Assembly: GCF_030408735.1 (NCBI RefSeq)
Contig: NZ_CP047206.1
Location: 1-41,002, forward strand
From: Corynebacterium faecale
GTDB lineage: Bacteria; Actinomycetota; Actinomycetes; Mycobacteriales; Mycobacteriaceae
Direction: 5' to 3'
DNA: 41,002 nt
In this document: positions 23,566-30,164 of the stretch, piece after piece
Layout of the letters: every line of letters begins with the position of its first letter
Numbering within the stretch: position 1 is the stretch's first letter
Notes under the pieces: model-generated
The model's input: only the letters and a program-made list of their open reading frames with translations
Databases searched by the model: none
What the model was told of the DNA's origin: nothing
Made by a program: the position numbers and the translations under genes

Positions 23566-23930
23566 CGTTTTTTGCCGAAGAGGCAGCTTGCTGCCATAGG
23601 CCCGATGAGTGGAGTGCAAGCCCCGGAACCGACTGGCGGAGAAAAGTTTTTCCGCGAAATAAGCGAGCTTGCGAGCGCGTGGAAAAAGTTTTGGACAGAA
23701 GGCGGCGACCGTAGGGAGCGGGGCTTGCGCGCAACGAACGGGCCGTATAATGCCTGAAAGGCTCTTCGGCAATAAACGCTTTGGCCCGCGAAGCGGGTAA
23801 AGCTTTAATTCTTGCCGGAGCGTAGCGACGGCTCCATCTTCCCTCCGACGTAGGAGGAGGGTATCTCTTCATTCTTTTTCTTTTCCCAGACACCGCCACC
23901 CACAAAGCTGGTGGCCCTGTGGGTGGTTGG
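23566..23930. other. Structured non-coding region
   Basis: This stretch of about 365 bp without a convincing gene is packed with complementary segments: GGCAGC/GCTGCC (23582-23595); GCAAGCCCCG (23616-23625) with CGGGGCTTGC (23719-23728); TTTTTCCGCG with CGCGTGGAAAAA near 23648-23687; several nested stems between 23764 and 23861; and CCACCCACA (23896-23904) with TGTGGGTGG (23918-23926). The last may terminate the leftward fic gene. The density of stems is far above that of other gaps in the window. Confidence 0.6.
23758..23880 (+). ncRNA. Candidate structured small RNA
   Basis: A perfect TATAAT (23746-23751) precedes a chain of stems. CTTCGGCAA (23764-23772) pairs with TTGCCGGAG (23812-23820), enclosing GCTTT/AAAGC (23778-23782/23799-23803) and CCCGC-GAA-GCGGG (23785-23797). 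GGAGC/GCTCC (23817-23821/23831-23835) competes with the outer stem. CCCTCC/GGAGGG (23841-23861) follows, then a T-rich tract (TATCTCTTCATTCTTTTTC), as in an intrinsic terminator. No good -35 was seen (TTGCGC lies 15 bases upstream). Transcription and function are unproven. Confidence 0.42.
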
Positions 23931-23935
23931 GGAGA

Positions 23936-24727
23936 TTAAAATTCGTAGCTGTGCCAGTGATTAATCATGGAGGTCTGCGGCCCCGGTGGAGCCTTACTGT
24001 TGTCTGCGCCTTTCTGGGCGGCGTAGTCCAGATTGATTGGACCCATCATGTTCAGCAAAGCGTCAATCCCATCCAGGGTTTCGTCTTGCCACGTCGCCTG
24101 CTCAGCGATTTCTGAATACAGTGCAGTCCACGGAGCCAGTGCTAATCCTGACTCGTGCATCATGGATGCGGAGCTGGCGAAAATCAGTGCGTCGTTGCTT
24201 CCCTCCCATGTAATGGTTACATCATGGCTACGGGCAAGCTCTTCCATGAATGACCGGGTGGCTCGGCCGTTGCCCTCACGGAACGGGTGGACGTAGTTGA
24301 GCTTGGCGTGGATTTCAGCCAGTGCGTCTTTCTTCTCCGACAGCAGTAGGTCATCCCACTCGATGGAGTCAATGCGTTCCTGGATCGCGTCGAGCTGATC
24401 CGGGATATTTTGCCAGGGCGTGAATGCAACCTCCGAGTCGGGGATCTGGGGATGGTTTTTCATCATGTCCACGTCCCTGTACTGCCCTGCCCACTCGTAG
24501 CAGTCCTGGAACAGGTGCTCATGGATCGCGCGAAGCTCGTCGGCCACCGTGTCATGACCAAAACCAAATTCGGGCAGATCAACCGCGCGTATGGCCACCA
24601 GATCTGTTTCTTCTTGTTTCCATGTCTGCGGGTCGGTGACACCTCGGAGGTTACGCAGCACACCCGTGTGCGGATCAAGGTACTCTTCCCACCGCTGGAG
24701 GTGGGTCATTTCGTGCGGTTGGGTCAT
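23936..24727 (-). CDS. fic: Fic-domain toxin (probable AMP-transferase)
   Basis: This 263-aa Fic enzyme is likely to modify a host protein with AMP. The catalytic signature HPFREGNGR is intact at 147-155 (His147 base, Gly-Asn-Gly anion hole, Arg155). The preceding flap and beta-hairpin region fits FAFTPWQNI (about 100-108), and HLFQDCYEWAGQYRDV (71-86) is the usual Fic helix. The ATG overlaps the stop of the upstream antitoxin gene by four bases. The absence of its own inhibitory helix at the N-terminus and the presence of S-x-x-x-E-G in the small upstream protein make this a class I, VbhT-like toxin. Target unknown; DNA gyrase and topoisomerase IV are known targets of related toxins. Confidence 0.88.
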   Translation of the reverse strand: MTQPHEMTHLQRWEEYLDPHTGVLRNLRGVTDPQTWKQEETDLVAIRAVDLPEFGFGHDTVADELRAIHEHLFQDCYEWAGQYRDVDMMKNHPQIPDSEVAFTPWQNIPDQLDAIQERIDSIEWDDLLLSEKKDALAEIHAKLNYVHPFREGNGRATRSFMEELARSHDVTITWEGSNDALIFASSASMMHESGLALAPWTALYSEIAEQATWQDETLDGIDALLNMMGPINLDYAAQKGADNSKAPPGPQTSMINHWHSYEF

Positions 24728-24915
24728 GGCTTTTCGTGATGGGTCGTGATGTCCTGGATTGCCTGGTCGGTGGTTACTTTTCCCACCATGGTGTCGATCA
24801 TGAGTTTTTTAGCTCTCGCGGAGATGGGGGTTCCCTCGATCTCGGCGGATGCTTCGATATTGCGGAGACGATCACGCTGTTCTTTAGTCAGCTGGTCGTA
24901 GTTTTTCTGAGACAT
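24724..24915 (-). CDS. VbhA-like Fic antitoxin
   Basis: This 63-aa protein carries the inhibitory motif S-A-E-I-E-G at residues 23-28 (consensus S/T-x-x-x-E-G/N), whose Glu blocks the ATP site of the partner Fic enzyme. Surrounding sequence (RDRLRNIEAS...GTPISARAKKLMIDTMVGKVTTDQAI) matches the helix arrangement of VbhA antitoxins. AAAGGA lies eight bases before the ATG. It overlaps the recombinase gene upstream by 32 bases and the toxin gene downstream by four, so all are in one transcript. Confidence 0.87.
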   Translation of the reverse strand: MSQKNYDQLTKEQRDRLRNIEASAEIEGTPISARAKKLMIDTMVGKVTTDQAIQDITTHHEKP

Positions 24916-25492
24916 CGGTTTTGTCCTTTGCTCGTAGTTTTGCAGCGAATCGGCTGATGGTGGATGGATGGACGCTCATTAGCTCTGCGATTTCTCGCTG
25001 GGTGTACTCCCCTGAGTGCAGCCACTCGGTAATCAGTTTTTGCTGGCGCTCCGTGAACTGGGATGGACGGCCTTTGAGCCGGCCTTTGTCTCGGGCTATC
25101 GCCATGCCCTCCTTGGTGCGTTGACTAATCAGGTCAGCTTCAAATTCCGCAAAGATCGCGGTCATGGAGAAAAACATCTTGCCCATGGGATTACTGTTGT
25201 CGTAGATGGTCTGGCCTAGCTGGAGAGCGATACCGCGCTGGTCTAGAGCTTCTGCGATTTCGGATGCGTCTGAGACCGAACGGGCGAGACGGTCGAGTTT
25301 GGTCACCACCAATGTGTCCCCCTCCCGGACGGCTGCAAGTGCTTCCTGGAGTCCTGGGCGGGCGCGGTTGCGGCCGGTATAACCGTGATCGACATAGATA
25401 CGGTCAGGGGAGACACCCAGCTGTACTAGCTGTTCTCTTTGCGCTCGAAGATCCTGTTTGGTGGTCGAGCACCTGGCATACCCGATTTTCAT
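24884..25492 (-). CDS. Serine recombinase (resolvase/invertase family)
   Basis: This 202-aa site-specific recombinase probably resolves plasmid multimers. The N-terminal catalytic domain starts MKIGYARCSTTKQDLRAQREQL with nucleophile Ser9; conserved Arg and Asp residues follow in TLVVTKLDRLARSVSD and GKMFFSMTAIFAEFEADLISQRT. The C-terminal DNA-binding helix-turn-helix is GEYTQREIAELMSVHPSTISRF. The start at 25492 overlaps the previous stop by four bases (ATGA); an in-frame ATG eight codons upstream is not favoured. The 3' end overlaps the antitoxin gene. Its res site was not located with confidence. Confidence 0.88.
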   Translation of the reverse strand: MKIGYARCSTTKQDLRAQREQLVQLGVSPDRIYVDHGYTGRNRARPGLQEALAAVREGDTLVVTKLDRLARSVSDASEIAEALDQRGIALQLGQTIYDNSNPMGKMFFSMTAIFAEFEADLISQRTKEGMAIARDKGRLKGRPSQFTERQQKLITEWLHSGEYTQREIAELMSVHPSTISRFAAKLRAKDKTDVSEKLRPAD

Positions 25493-25737
25493 AGGCCGAG
25501 ATGCTTTTTTGCCCACTGCTCGGCAGAAAGAGTTTCCTGGGCAACCTTTCCTAGCGCGGTGGCCACTGCCTCCTGCTCGGTGCCGTCAAGGGCGTCAAAT
25601 TCCGCCGTGAGCACGCGCACAATCTTTGCTAGTGCTGCCTCTCCACCGGACAGTGTTCCATCATCGTCGGCTGTAAAGATCCACTTGGGCAGTCCGCTTT
25701 CCCGCAACATGTTCCCCGTGGGGGTGTCTAAAGGCAT
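25489..25737 (-). CDS. Small acidic protein at head of recombinase-Fic operon
   Basis: This 82-aa protein has no recognised family: MPLDTPTGNMLRESGLPKWIF, then acidic ADDDGTLSGGEAALAKIVRVL and a helical end (TALGKVAQETLSAEQWAKKH). GGAG lies five bases before the ATG, and its stop overlaps the recombinase start. The AT-rich DNA upstream (25760-25810) probably carries the operon promoter. It could be a regulator or a recombinase accessory factor. Confidence 0.68.
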   Translation of the reverse strand: MPLDTPTGNMLRESGLPKWIFTADDDGTLSGGEAALAKIVRVLTAEFDALDGTEQEAVATALGKVAQETLSAEQWAKKHLGL

Positions 25738-26020
25738 TTTTTCTCCACTCGTGCAAATAGGGGGGGTATATGCAATATATTACCGCAACACCTCTACGCA
25801 ATCTAGGGTTCTGGGGGCTTAATGCAAGAAAGTGGAGTTTTTTGCGGTTGCGGTTGACGAACGCTATATGCACGGTGATTTGAGTTAAAACAACCTATCA
25901 ATGAATAAACATATGCGACTATGCAGTCATATAGGCAGATATATGACTGGCAAGACCGCTGCCGTGATAGGGATTGGGTTTAGGGAAATTAGCGGGGGTT
26001 AACTCGTCTAGAATCACAGG
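25738..26020. promoter_or_regulatory. Divergent promoter region with C-box-like inverted repeats
   Basis: The gap between the leftward recombinase operon and the rightward controller gene. It contains GACT-ATGC-AGTC (25917-25928) and the perfect pair AGTCATATA (25925-25933)/TATATGACT (25940-25948), both resembling operators of restriction-modification controller proteins. TAGAAT (26009-26014) lies six bases before the controller's GTG, so its mRNA is probably leaderless. The core TATGCAGTCATAT also occurs at 30.1 kb and 37.4 kb. Confidence 0.55.
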
Positions 26021-26266
26021 GTGACTCGCGATAAAGAAATTCTTATACAGGTTGGTGATCGCATTCGAGCAGCCCGTAAAAAGGCAGAGATTTCCCAAGA
26101 GCAACTCGGACATTTGTCTGGATTGCATCGAACATATATTGGCTGTGTAGAGCGCGGAGAACGCAATATCAGCACCCTCAATCTGCTGTCCATTACGAGC
26201 GTTCTGGGAATTGATGCAGGAGAAATAATTACCGGGCTTAAACGCCCACCACGCCTCAAACCTTAA
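26021..26266 (+). CDS. XRE-type controller protein of restriction-modification locus
   Basis: This 81-aa single-domain HTH_3 protein reads GDRIRAARKKAEISQEQLGHLSG, then LHRTYIGCVERGERNIS (recognition region about 25-47). Size and sequence are typical of C proteins that time expression of restriction enzymes. It starts with GTG and has no ribosome-binding site; a TAGAAT element six bases upstream suggests a leaderless mRNA, as reported for several C genes. In the reconstructed ancestral order it lay about 104 bases before the MmeI-like gene; an IS6-family element now separates the two. Other small XRE repressors look similar, so the C role is a strong inference from position. Confidence 0.8.
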   Translation: MTRDKEILIQVGDRIRAARKKAEISQEQLGHLSGLHRTYIGCVERGERNISTLNLLSITSVLGIDAGEIITGLKRPPRLKP

Positions 26267-26306
26267 AACCTGCCCACTGCCGCCTAAACATTCCTTTGGG
26301 TAGTCA

Positions 26307-26314
26307 CATCGTTC
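26307..26314. repeat. Target site duplication, left
   Basis: CATCGTTC directly flanks the left end of the IS and is repeated at 27158-27165. An 8-bp duplication is characteristic of IS6-family transposition. Confidence 0.92.
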
Positions 26315-27157
26315 GGTGCTGTTGCAAAGTTGGGGCAGTAGGAAGAGCGACGTGAAATAATCACAGCCATGGGTATCTTCTCCGGTCGTCATTTCCCCCG
26401 TGACATCATTCTGTGGGCAGTGCGGTGGTACTGCCGCTACGGGGTGAGCTACCGCGATCTGGAGGAAATGATGACCGAGCGGGGCGTGCCGGTCGATCAC
26501 ACCACGATCTACCGCTGGGTCCAGAAATACGCCCCTGAGCTGGACAAGCAAACACGGTGGTACCGGCAGGTACCTGACTGGCAGGCCAGTTCCTGGCGGG
26601 TGGATGAGACCTATATCCGGGTCGGCGGCAGGTGGTGCTACCTCTATCGGGCGATCACCGCCGGTGGCCAGACCCTGGACTTTTACCTCTCTCCGAAGCG
26701 GAACGTGGCCGCAGCGAAGCGTTTCCTGGCCAAGGCCCTCAGATCCAATGCGTCAGCCGGGTATCCCAGAGTGATCAACACCGATAAAGCACCCTCCCTA
26801 GCCAGGGCAATCGCCGAGTTGAAGTCAGAGGGAATCTGCCCGCCAACAGTGGAACACCGGCAGGTGAAATACCTCAACAACATCCTGGAAGGCGACCATG
26901 GTCGGCTGAAGCGGATCCTCGGGCCGAAAGGCGCGTTTAAGAACCGGACATCTGCATATCGGACGTTGAAAGGGATGGAGGCGATGCACTCATTGCGGAA
27001 AGGGCAAGGCACGATGTTTGCCTACGGGCAACCGAACCCGGACGCGGTGATCGTCAACCGGGTCTTCGAGACGGCCTGAGAACGCCCACACGCAGCGGCC
27101 ATCAGGGAATGAGAAACTGAGTCTTCGCTGCTCTCCGCCCAACTTTGCAACAGCACC
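26315..27157. mobile_element. IS6-family insertion sequence (IS1628-like)
   Basis: Intact 843-bp element. Left end GGTGCTGTTGCAAAGTTGGG is matched exactly inverted at the right end (27138-27157). Perfect 8-bp target duplications CATCGTTC flank it. It holds one DDE transposase gene and resembles IS1628 of corynebacterial plasmids; the family is certain, the exact name is not. It sits between the controller gene and the restriction-modification gene. Removing it and one duplication restores a 104-bp spacer. Confidence 0.93.
26369..27079 (+). CDS. tnp: IS6-family transposase
   Basis: This 236-aa DDE transposase has catalytic residues D79 (WRVDETYIRV), D139 (VINTDKAPS) and E174 (NNILEGDHGRLK), an N-terminal helix-turn-helix (GVSYRDLEEMMTERGVPVDHTTIYRW) and the family ending (GMEAMHSLRKGQ). 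Full length and undamaged, within matching inverted repeats. IS6 elements move by replicative transposition and form cointegrates, and their ends can supply outward promoters to neighbours. The start at 26369 follows weak upstream signals, as usual in the family. Confidence 0.93.
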   Translation: MGIFSGRHFPRDIILWAVRWYCRYGVSYRDLEEMMTERGVPVDHTTIYRWVQKYAPELDKQTRWYRQVPDWQASSWRVDETYIRVGGRWCYLYRAITAGGQTLDFYLSPKRNVAAAKRFLAKALRSNASAGYPRVINTDKAPSLARAIAELKSEGICPPTVEHRQVKYLNNILEGDHGRLKRILGPKGAFKNRTSAYRTLKGMEAMHSLRKGQGTMFAYGQPNPDAVIVNRVFETA

Positions 27158-27165
27158 CATCGTTC
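27158..27165. repeat. Target site duplication, right
   Basis: CATCGTTC, the exact copy of 26307-26314, directly after the right inverted repeat. Confidence 0.92.
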
Positions 27166-27221
27166 TGTGTTGGTCTTATCCCTTATGCGAAAAACTTCTT
27201 CTTGGTGGATAAACTCGATGA

Positions 27222-30068
27222 ATGACCTCCACTCTGCCTGCCACGATTGATCGGGCGACCGTTCACCGCAATCTTGATGAGTTCAAGGCCTTTTGGCTTA
27301 ACCGCATTACTGACTGGCGGGAGCGTGGGGAAACAGCGACGGAGAAAAAATATGCCCAGCAGTTCTGGTCAGAACTGTTCTCCTGTTTCGGGATCAATGC
27401 CTCGCGCATGGATCTGTTTGAACAAGATGCCCACCGCAGCTCTACTGGAGGAAGCGGCTATATCGACTTATTTTGGCCAGGTGTGGTCATTGGTGAGGCG
27501 AAATCCCTCGGGGTCGATCTTGACCTGGCGCATGCCCAGGCCCGTGATTACCTCACTGGTGGCAGCGTCAACGACTTCGAGTTACCGCGTTATATCCTGT
27601 GCTCGAATTTCGAGACCTTACGCCTGAGCAAGCTCGGTGACCCTGACACCCGCTTTGACCTCACCTTTTCCCTGGATGAGATCACCGATTACCTCGACCA
27701 GTTACGTTTCCTTGCCGGCTATGAGGCGGTGACTAAGAAGGAAGAGGAAGAAGCTTCCATTCAGGCTTCTAAGCTCATGGCGAAGTTGTTTACCGCCATG
27801 GCTGGTGATGAGGTGGATGAAGCCGTTGGTGATGAGGCACCGACTGATCCAACCGAAGAGGATCAGCGCACCCAGCAGACTTCGATGTATCTGACCCGGT
27901 TGTTGTTTTTGCTGTTCGGAGACGATGCCGGGTTGTGGGAGCAGGATCTGTTCTATCGCTTCGTTCTGGAGCACACCACCGCGGAAAACCTGGGGCCACA
28001 GCTGAACTCCTTGTTTGAGGTGCTCAACACCCCGGAGAATCGACGCCAGCGGGTGCCGGAGCACCTGGCGAAATTCCCCTACGTTAATGGTTCGATCTTT
28101 GCCGATACGATGCGCACGGAATACTTCGACCCTGCCATGCGTGATGCGTTGTTGGATGCGTGTCGTTTCCACTGGTCACATATCTCCCCTGCGGTGTTTG
28201 GGTCGATGTTCCAGCTGGTGAAGTCCAAGGAAGCTCGGCGTAATGATGGTGAGCACTACACCAGTGAGAAAAACATCCTGAAAACCATTGAGCCGCTGTT
28301 TCTCGATGAACTGCGTGCCGAGGCCACCAGGTTAATCTCAACGGAGACGCAATCAGTGAAGAAACAATTGGAAAATCTTCGGGCGTTTCGAGATTCTTTG
28401 GCGGATATGGTGTTCGTTGATCCTGCCTGTGGAGCGGGAAACTTCCTGGTCGTGGCGTACCGGGAGTTACGCAAGATCGAAACCGATGTGATTGTGGCGA
28501 TTCGCAAGCGCGAGGGTCAAACCGGCATGGCGTTGGATGTGACGTGGGAGCAGAAACTCTCGATTGGGCAGTTCTACGGCTTTGAATTGAACTGGTGGCC
28601 TGCCAAGATCGCGGAAACCGCGATGTTTCTGGTGGATCATCAGGCCAACCGTGAGCTGGCGGATGCGATTGGTGCAGCCCCTGAGCGCCTGCCGATTACT
28701 ATCACCGCGCACATCATCCACGGTAACGCCCTGCACCTGGACTGGAATGCGGTACTGCCCCAGGTGCCCATGACGTATGTCTTTGGCAACCCACCGTTTA
28801 TTGGCGCTCGGCTTATGGGAATCGCGCAAAAGGAAGAGTTGAATAAGGCATGGGAGGGTTTGAAAGGTACTAATCAGCTTGATTACGTCACTGGCTGGCA
28901 TGCCAAAGCACTGACCTTATTGGGGCAGCGGCGGGGGATGTTTGCTTTTGTCACCACGAACTCCATCGTCCAGGGGGATCAAACCCCACGGTTATTCGGG
29001 CCAATTTTTGCTGCTGGCTGGCGTATCCGCTTCGCTCATCGCACATTCTCCTGGGATTCCGAAGCCCCTGGTAAAGCGGCTGTTCACTGCGTGATCGTCG
29101 GTTTTGACCGTCGTCATGAGTCACGGGCGCAACTATGGGACTATCCCAATATTAAGGATGAGCCTGTGTCGGTGGCCGTGGAAAGGGGAATCAATGCCTA
29201 CCTCGTCGATGGCCCGAACGTCTTGGTTGAAAGTCGTAGAACGCCGCTATCGTCCATGCTGGAACCTGCGGTGTTTGGGAATATGCCCAATGACGGAGGG
29301 CATTTAGCGCCGAAGGCTGGGGTACCCCGGCCAGAGCATGATCCTATAGCTATGAAGTACGTTCGGCGCTTTGTAGGAGCGCAAGAACTTATCCGAGGGA
29401 TCGACAGGTGGTGTTTTTGGATGGCTGATGGAAATTTCATTCCGGGGGATGTTGCAGATTCTCCCGAACTAAAAATTCGTATCGAAAATGTTCGCACCCT
29501 GCGCTTATCAAGTAAACGTGAAGCCACTCAAAAGCTCGCGCATACCCCGTATCTATTTGCAGAAGTTCGACAACCCAAGGTCGATTATGTGGCCATCCCT
29601 CGTCATGTAAGTGAAACCCGACGTTATTGGACTGCTGCTCACTTGAGCCCCGATGTAATTTGTGGCGATTCAAACTGTTTAGCTGAGGACCCAGATGGAT
29701 TACAGTTCGCTTTGATCTCTTCGTCGATGTTTATTACCTGGCAGCGCACCGTAGGGGGACGGATTAAATCCGATCTGAGGTTTGCTAACACGTTAACGTG
29801 GAACACTTTCCCTGTTCCAGAACTTGACGAGAAGATCCGCCAGCGTGTTATCAACGCAGGGAAAAAGGTCTTAGCCGCGCGTGAACTTTATCCTGAGCGT
29901 TCCCTCGCTGAGCACTACAGCCCCCTAGCTATGTCTCCAGAATTAGTGCGTGCCCATGACGCATTGGATAGGGAAGTAGACAAGGCTATGGGGGCACCCC
30001 GCAAGCTCACCAATGAGCGTCAACGCCAGGAAGTGCTCTTTGCGAATTATTCTCGAATGACGTTATAG
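27222..30068 (+). CDS. MmeI-like type IIL restriction-modification enzyme
   Basis: This single 948-aa chain is predicted to methylate and cut DNA. The N-terminal nuclease has the PD-(D/E)XK set D82 and E92-A-K94 in IDLFWPGVVIGEAKS. A helical connector (about 155-390) is followed by the gamma-class adenine methyltransferase with motif I DPACGAGNF (400-408) and motif IV NPPF (523-526). The C-terminal region (about 620-860) is the expected target recognition domain, ending in a helical tail. All catalytic positions look intact. Length and order match MmeI relatives (about 920-950 aa). It follows a controller-like gene but is now separated from it by an IS, which may change expression. Specificity cannot be read. 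Confidence 0.88.
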   Translation: MTSTLPATIDRATVHRNLDEFKAFWLNRITDWRERGETATEKKYAQQFWSELFSCFGINASRMDLFEQDAHRSSTGGSGYIDLFWPGVVIGEAKSLGVDLDLAHAQARDYLTGGSVNDFELPRYILCSNFETLRLSKLGDPDTRFDLTFSLDEITDYLDQLRFLAGYEAVTKKEEEEASIQASKLMAKLFTAMAGDEVDEAVGDEAPTDPTEEDQRTQQTSMYLTRLLFLLFGDDAGLWEQDLFYRFVLEHTTAENLGPQLNSLFEVLNTPENRRQRVPEHLAKFPYVNGSIFADTMRTEYFDPAMRDALLDACRFHWSHISPAVFGSMFQLVKSKEARRNDGEHYTSEKNILKTIEPLFLDELRAEATRLISTETQSVKKQLENLRAFRDSLADMVFVDPACGAGNFLVVAYRELRKIETDVIVAIRKREGQTGMALDVTWEQKLSIGQFYGFELNWWPAKIAETAMFLVDHQANRELADAIGAAPERLPITITAHIIHGNALHLDWNAVLPQVPMTYVFGNPPFIGARLMGIAQKEELNKAWEGLKGTNQLDYVTGWHAKALTLLGQRRGMFAFVTTNSIVQGDQTPRLFGPIFAAGWRIRFAHRTFSWDSEAPGKAAVHCVIVGFDRRHESRAQLWDYPNIKDEPVSVAVERGINAYLVDGPNVLVESRRTPLSSMLEPAVFGNMPNDGGHLAPKAGVPRPEHDPIAMKYVRRFVGAQELIRGIDRWCFWMADGNFIPGDVADSPELKIRIENVRTLRLSSKREATQKLAHTPYLFAEVRQPKVDYVAIPRHVSETRRYWTAAHLSPDVICGDSNCLAEDPDGLQFALISSSMFITWQRTVGGRIKSDLRFANTLTWNTFPVPELDEKIRQRVINAGKKVLAARELYPERSLAEHYSPLAMSPELVRAHDALDREVDKAMGAPRKLTNERQRQEVLFANYSRMTL

Positions 30069-30103
30069 AGATAAACCCTCGGGCGGAAAGCTCCCTGGTC
30101 AAC

Positions 30104-30155
30104 AGGCAAGTGGGCGGGTATGCAGTCATATGACTGCATACCCGCCCACTTGCCT
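30104..30155. repeat. 52-bp perfect palindrome between convergent genes
   Basis: Each 26-base arm (AGGCAAGTGGGCGGGTATGC continuing to AGTCAT) is the exact complement of the other, with no loop; the centre is between 30129 and 30130. It lies between the 3' ends of the restriction gene and the giant methylase-helicase. It could be a bidirectional terminator, but no T-run flanks it. Its core CAGTCATATGACTG recurs upstream of parA at 37407-37420, which points to a protein-binding site. Confidence 0.9.
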
Positions 30156-30164
30156 ATCTACGTT

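Noticed and set aside
23137..23772. Longer version of the 124-aa gene
   Set aside because: The extra 87 residues translate structured GC-rich DNA; the internal ATG has a ribosome-binding site.
23300..23905. 201-codon frame over the structured region, - strand
   Set aside because: Arg/Ala/Pro-rich random composition, and it overlaps the accepted gene in another frame.
23566..23930. tRNA or rRNA gene
   Set aside because: No cloverleaf with acceptor stem, anticodon and T-loop, and no rRNA signature could be made out.
25919..26551. Open frame of 210 codons on the - strand
   Set aside because: It runs antisense to the controller gene and IS left end, has Cys/His-rich random composition and no ribosome-binding site.
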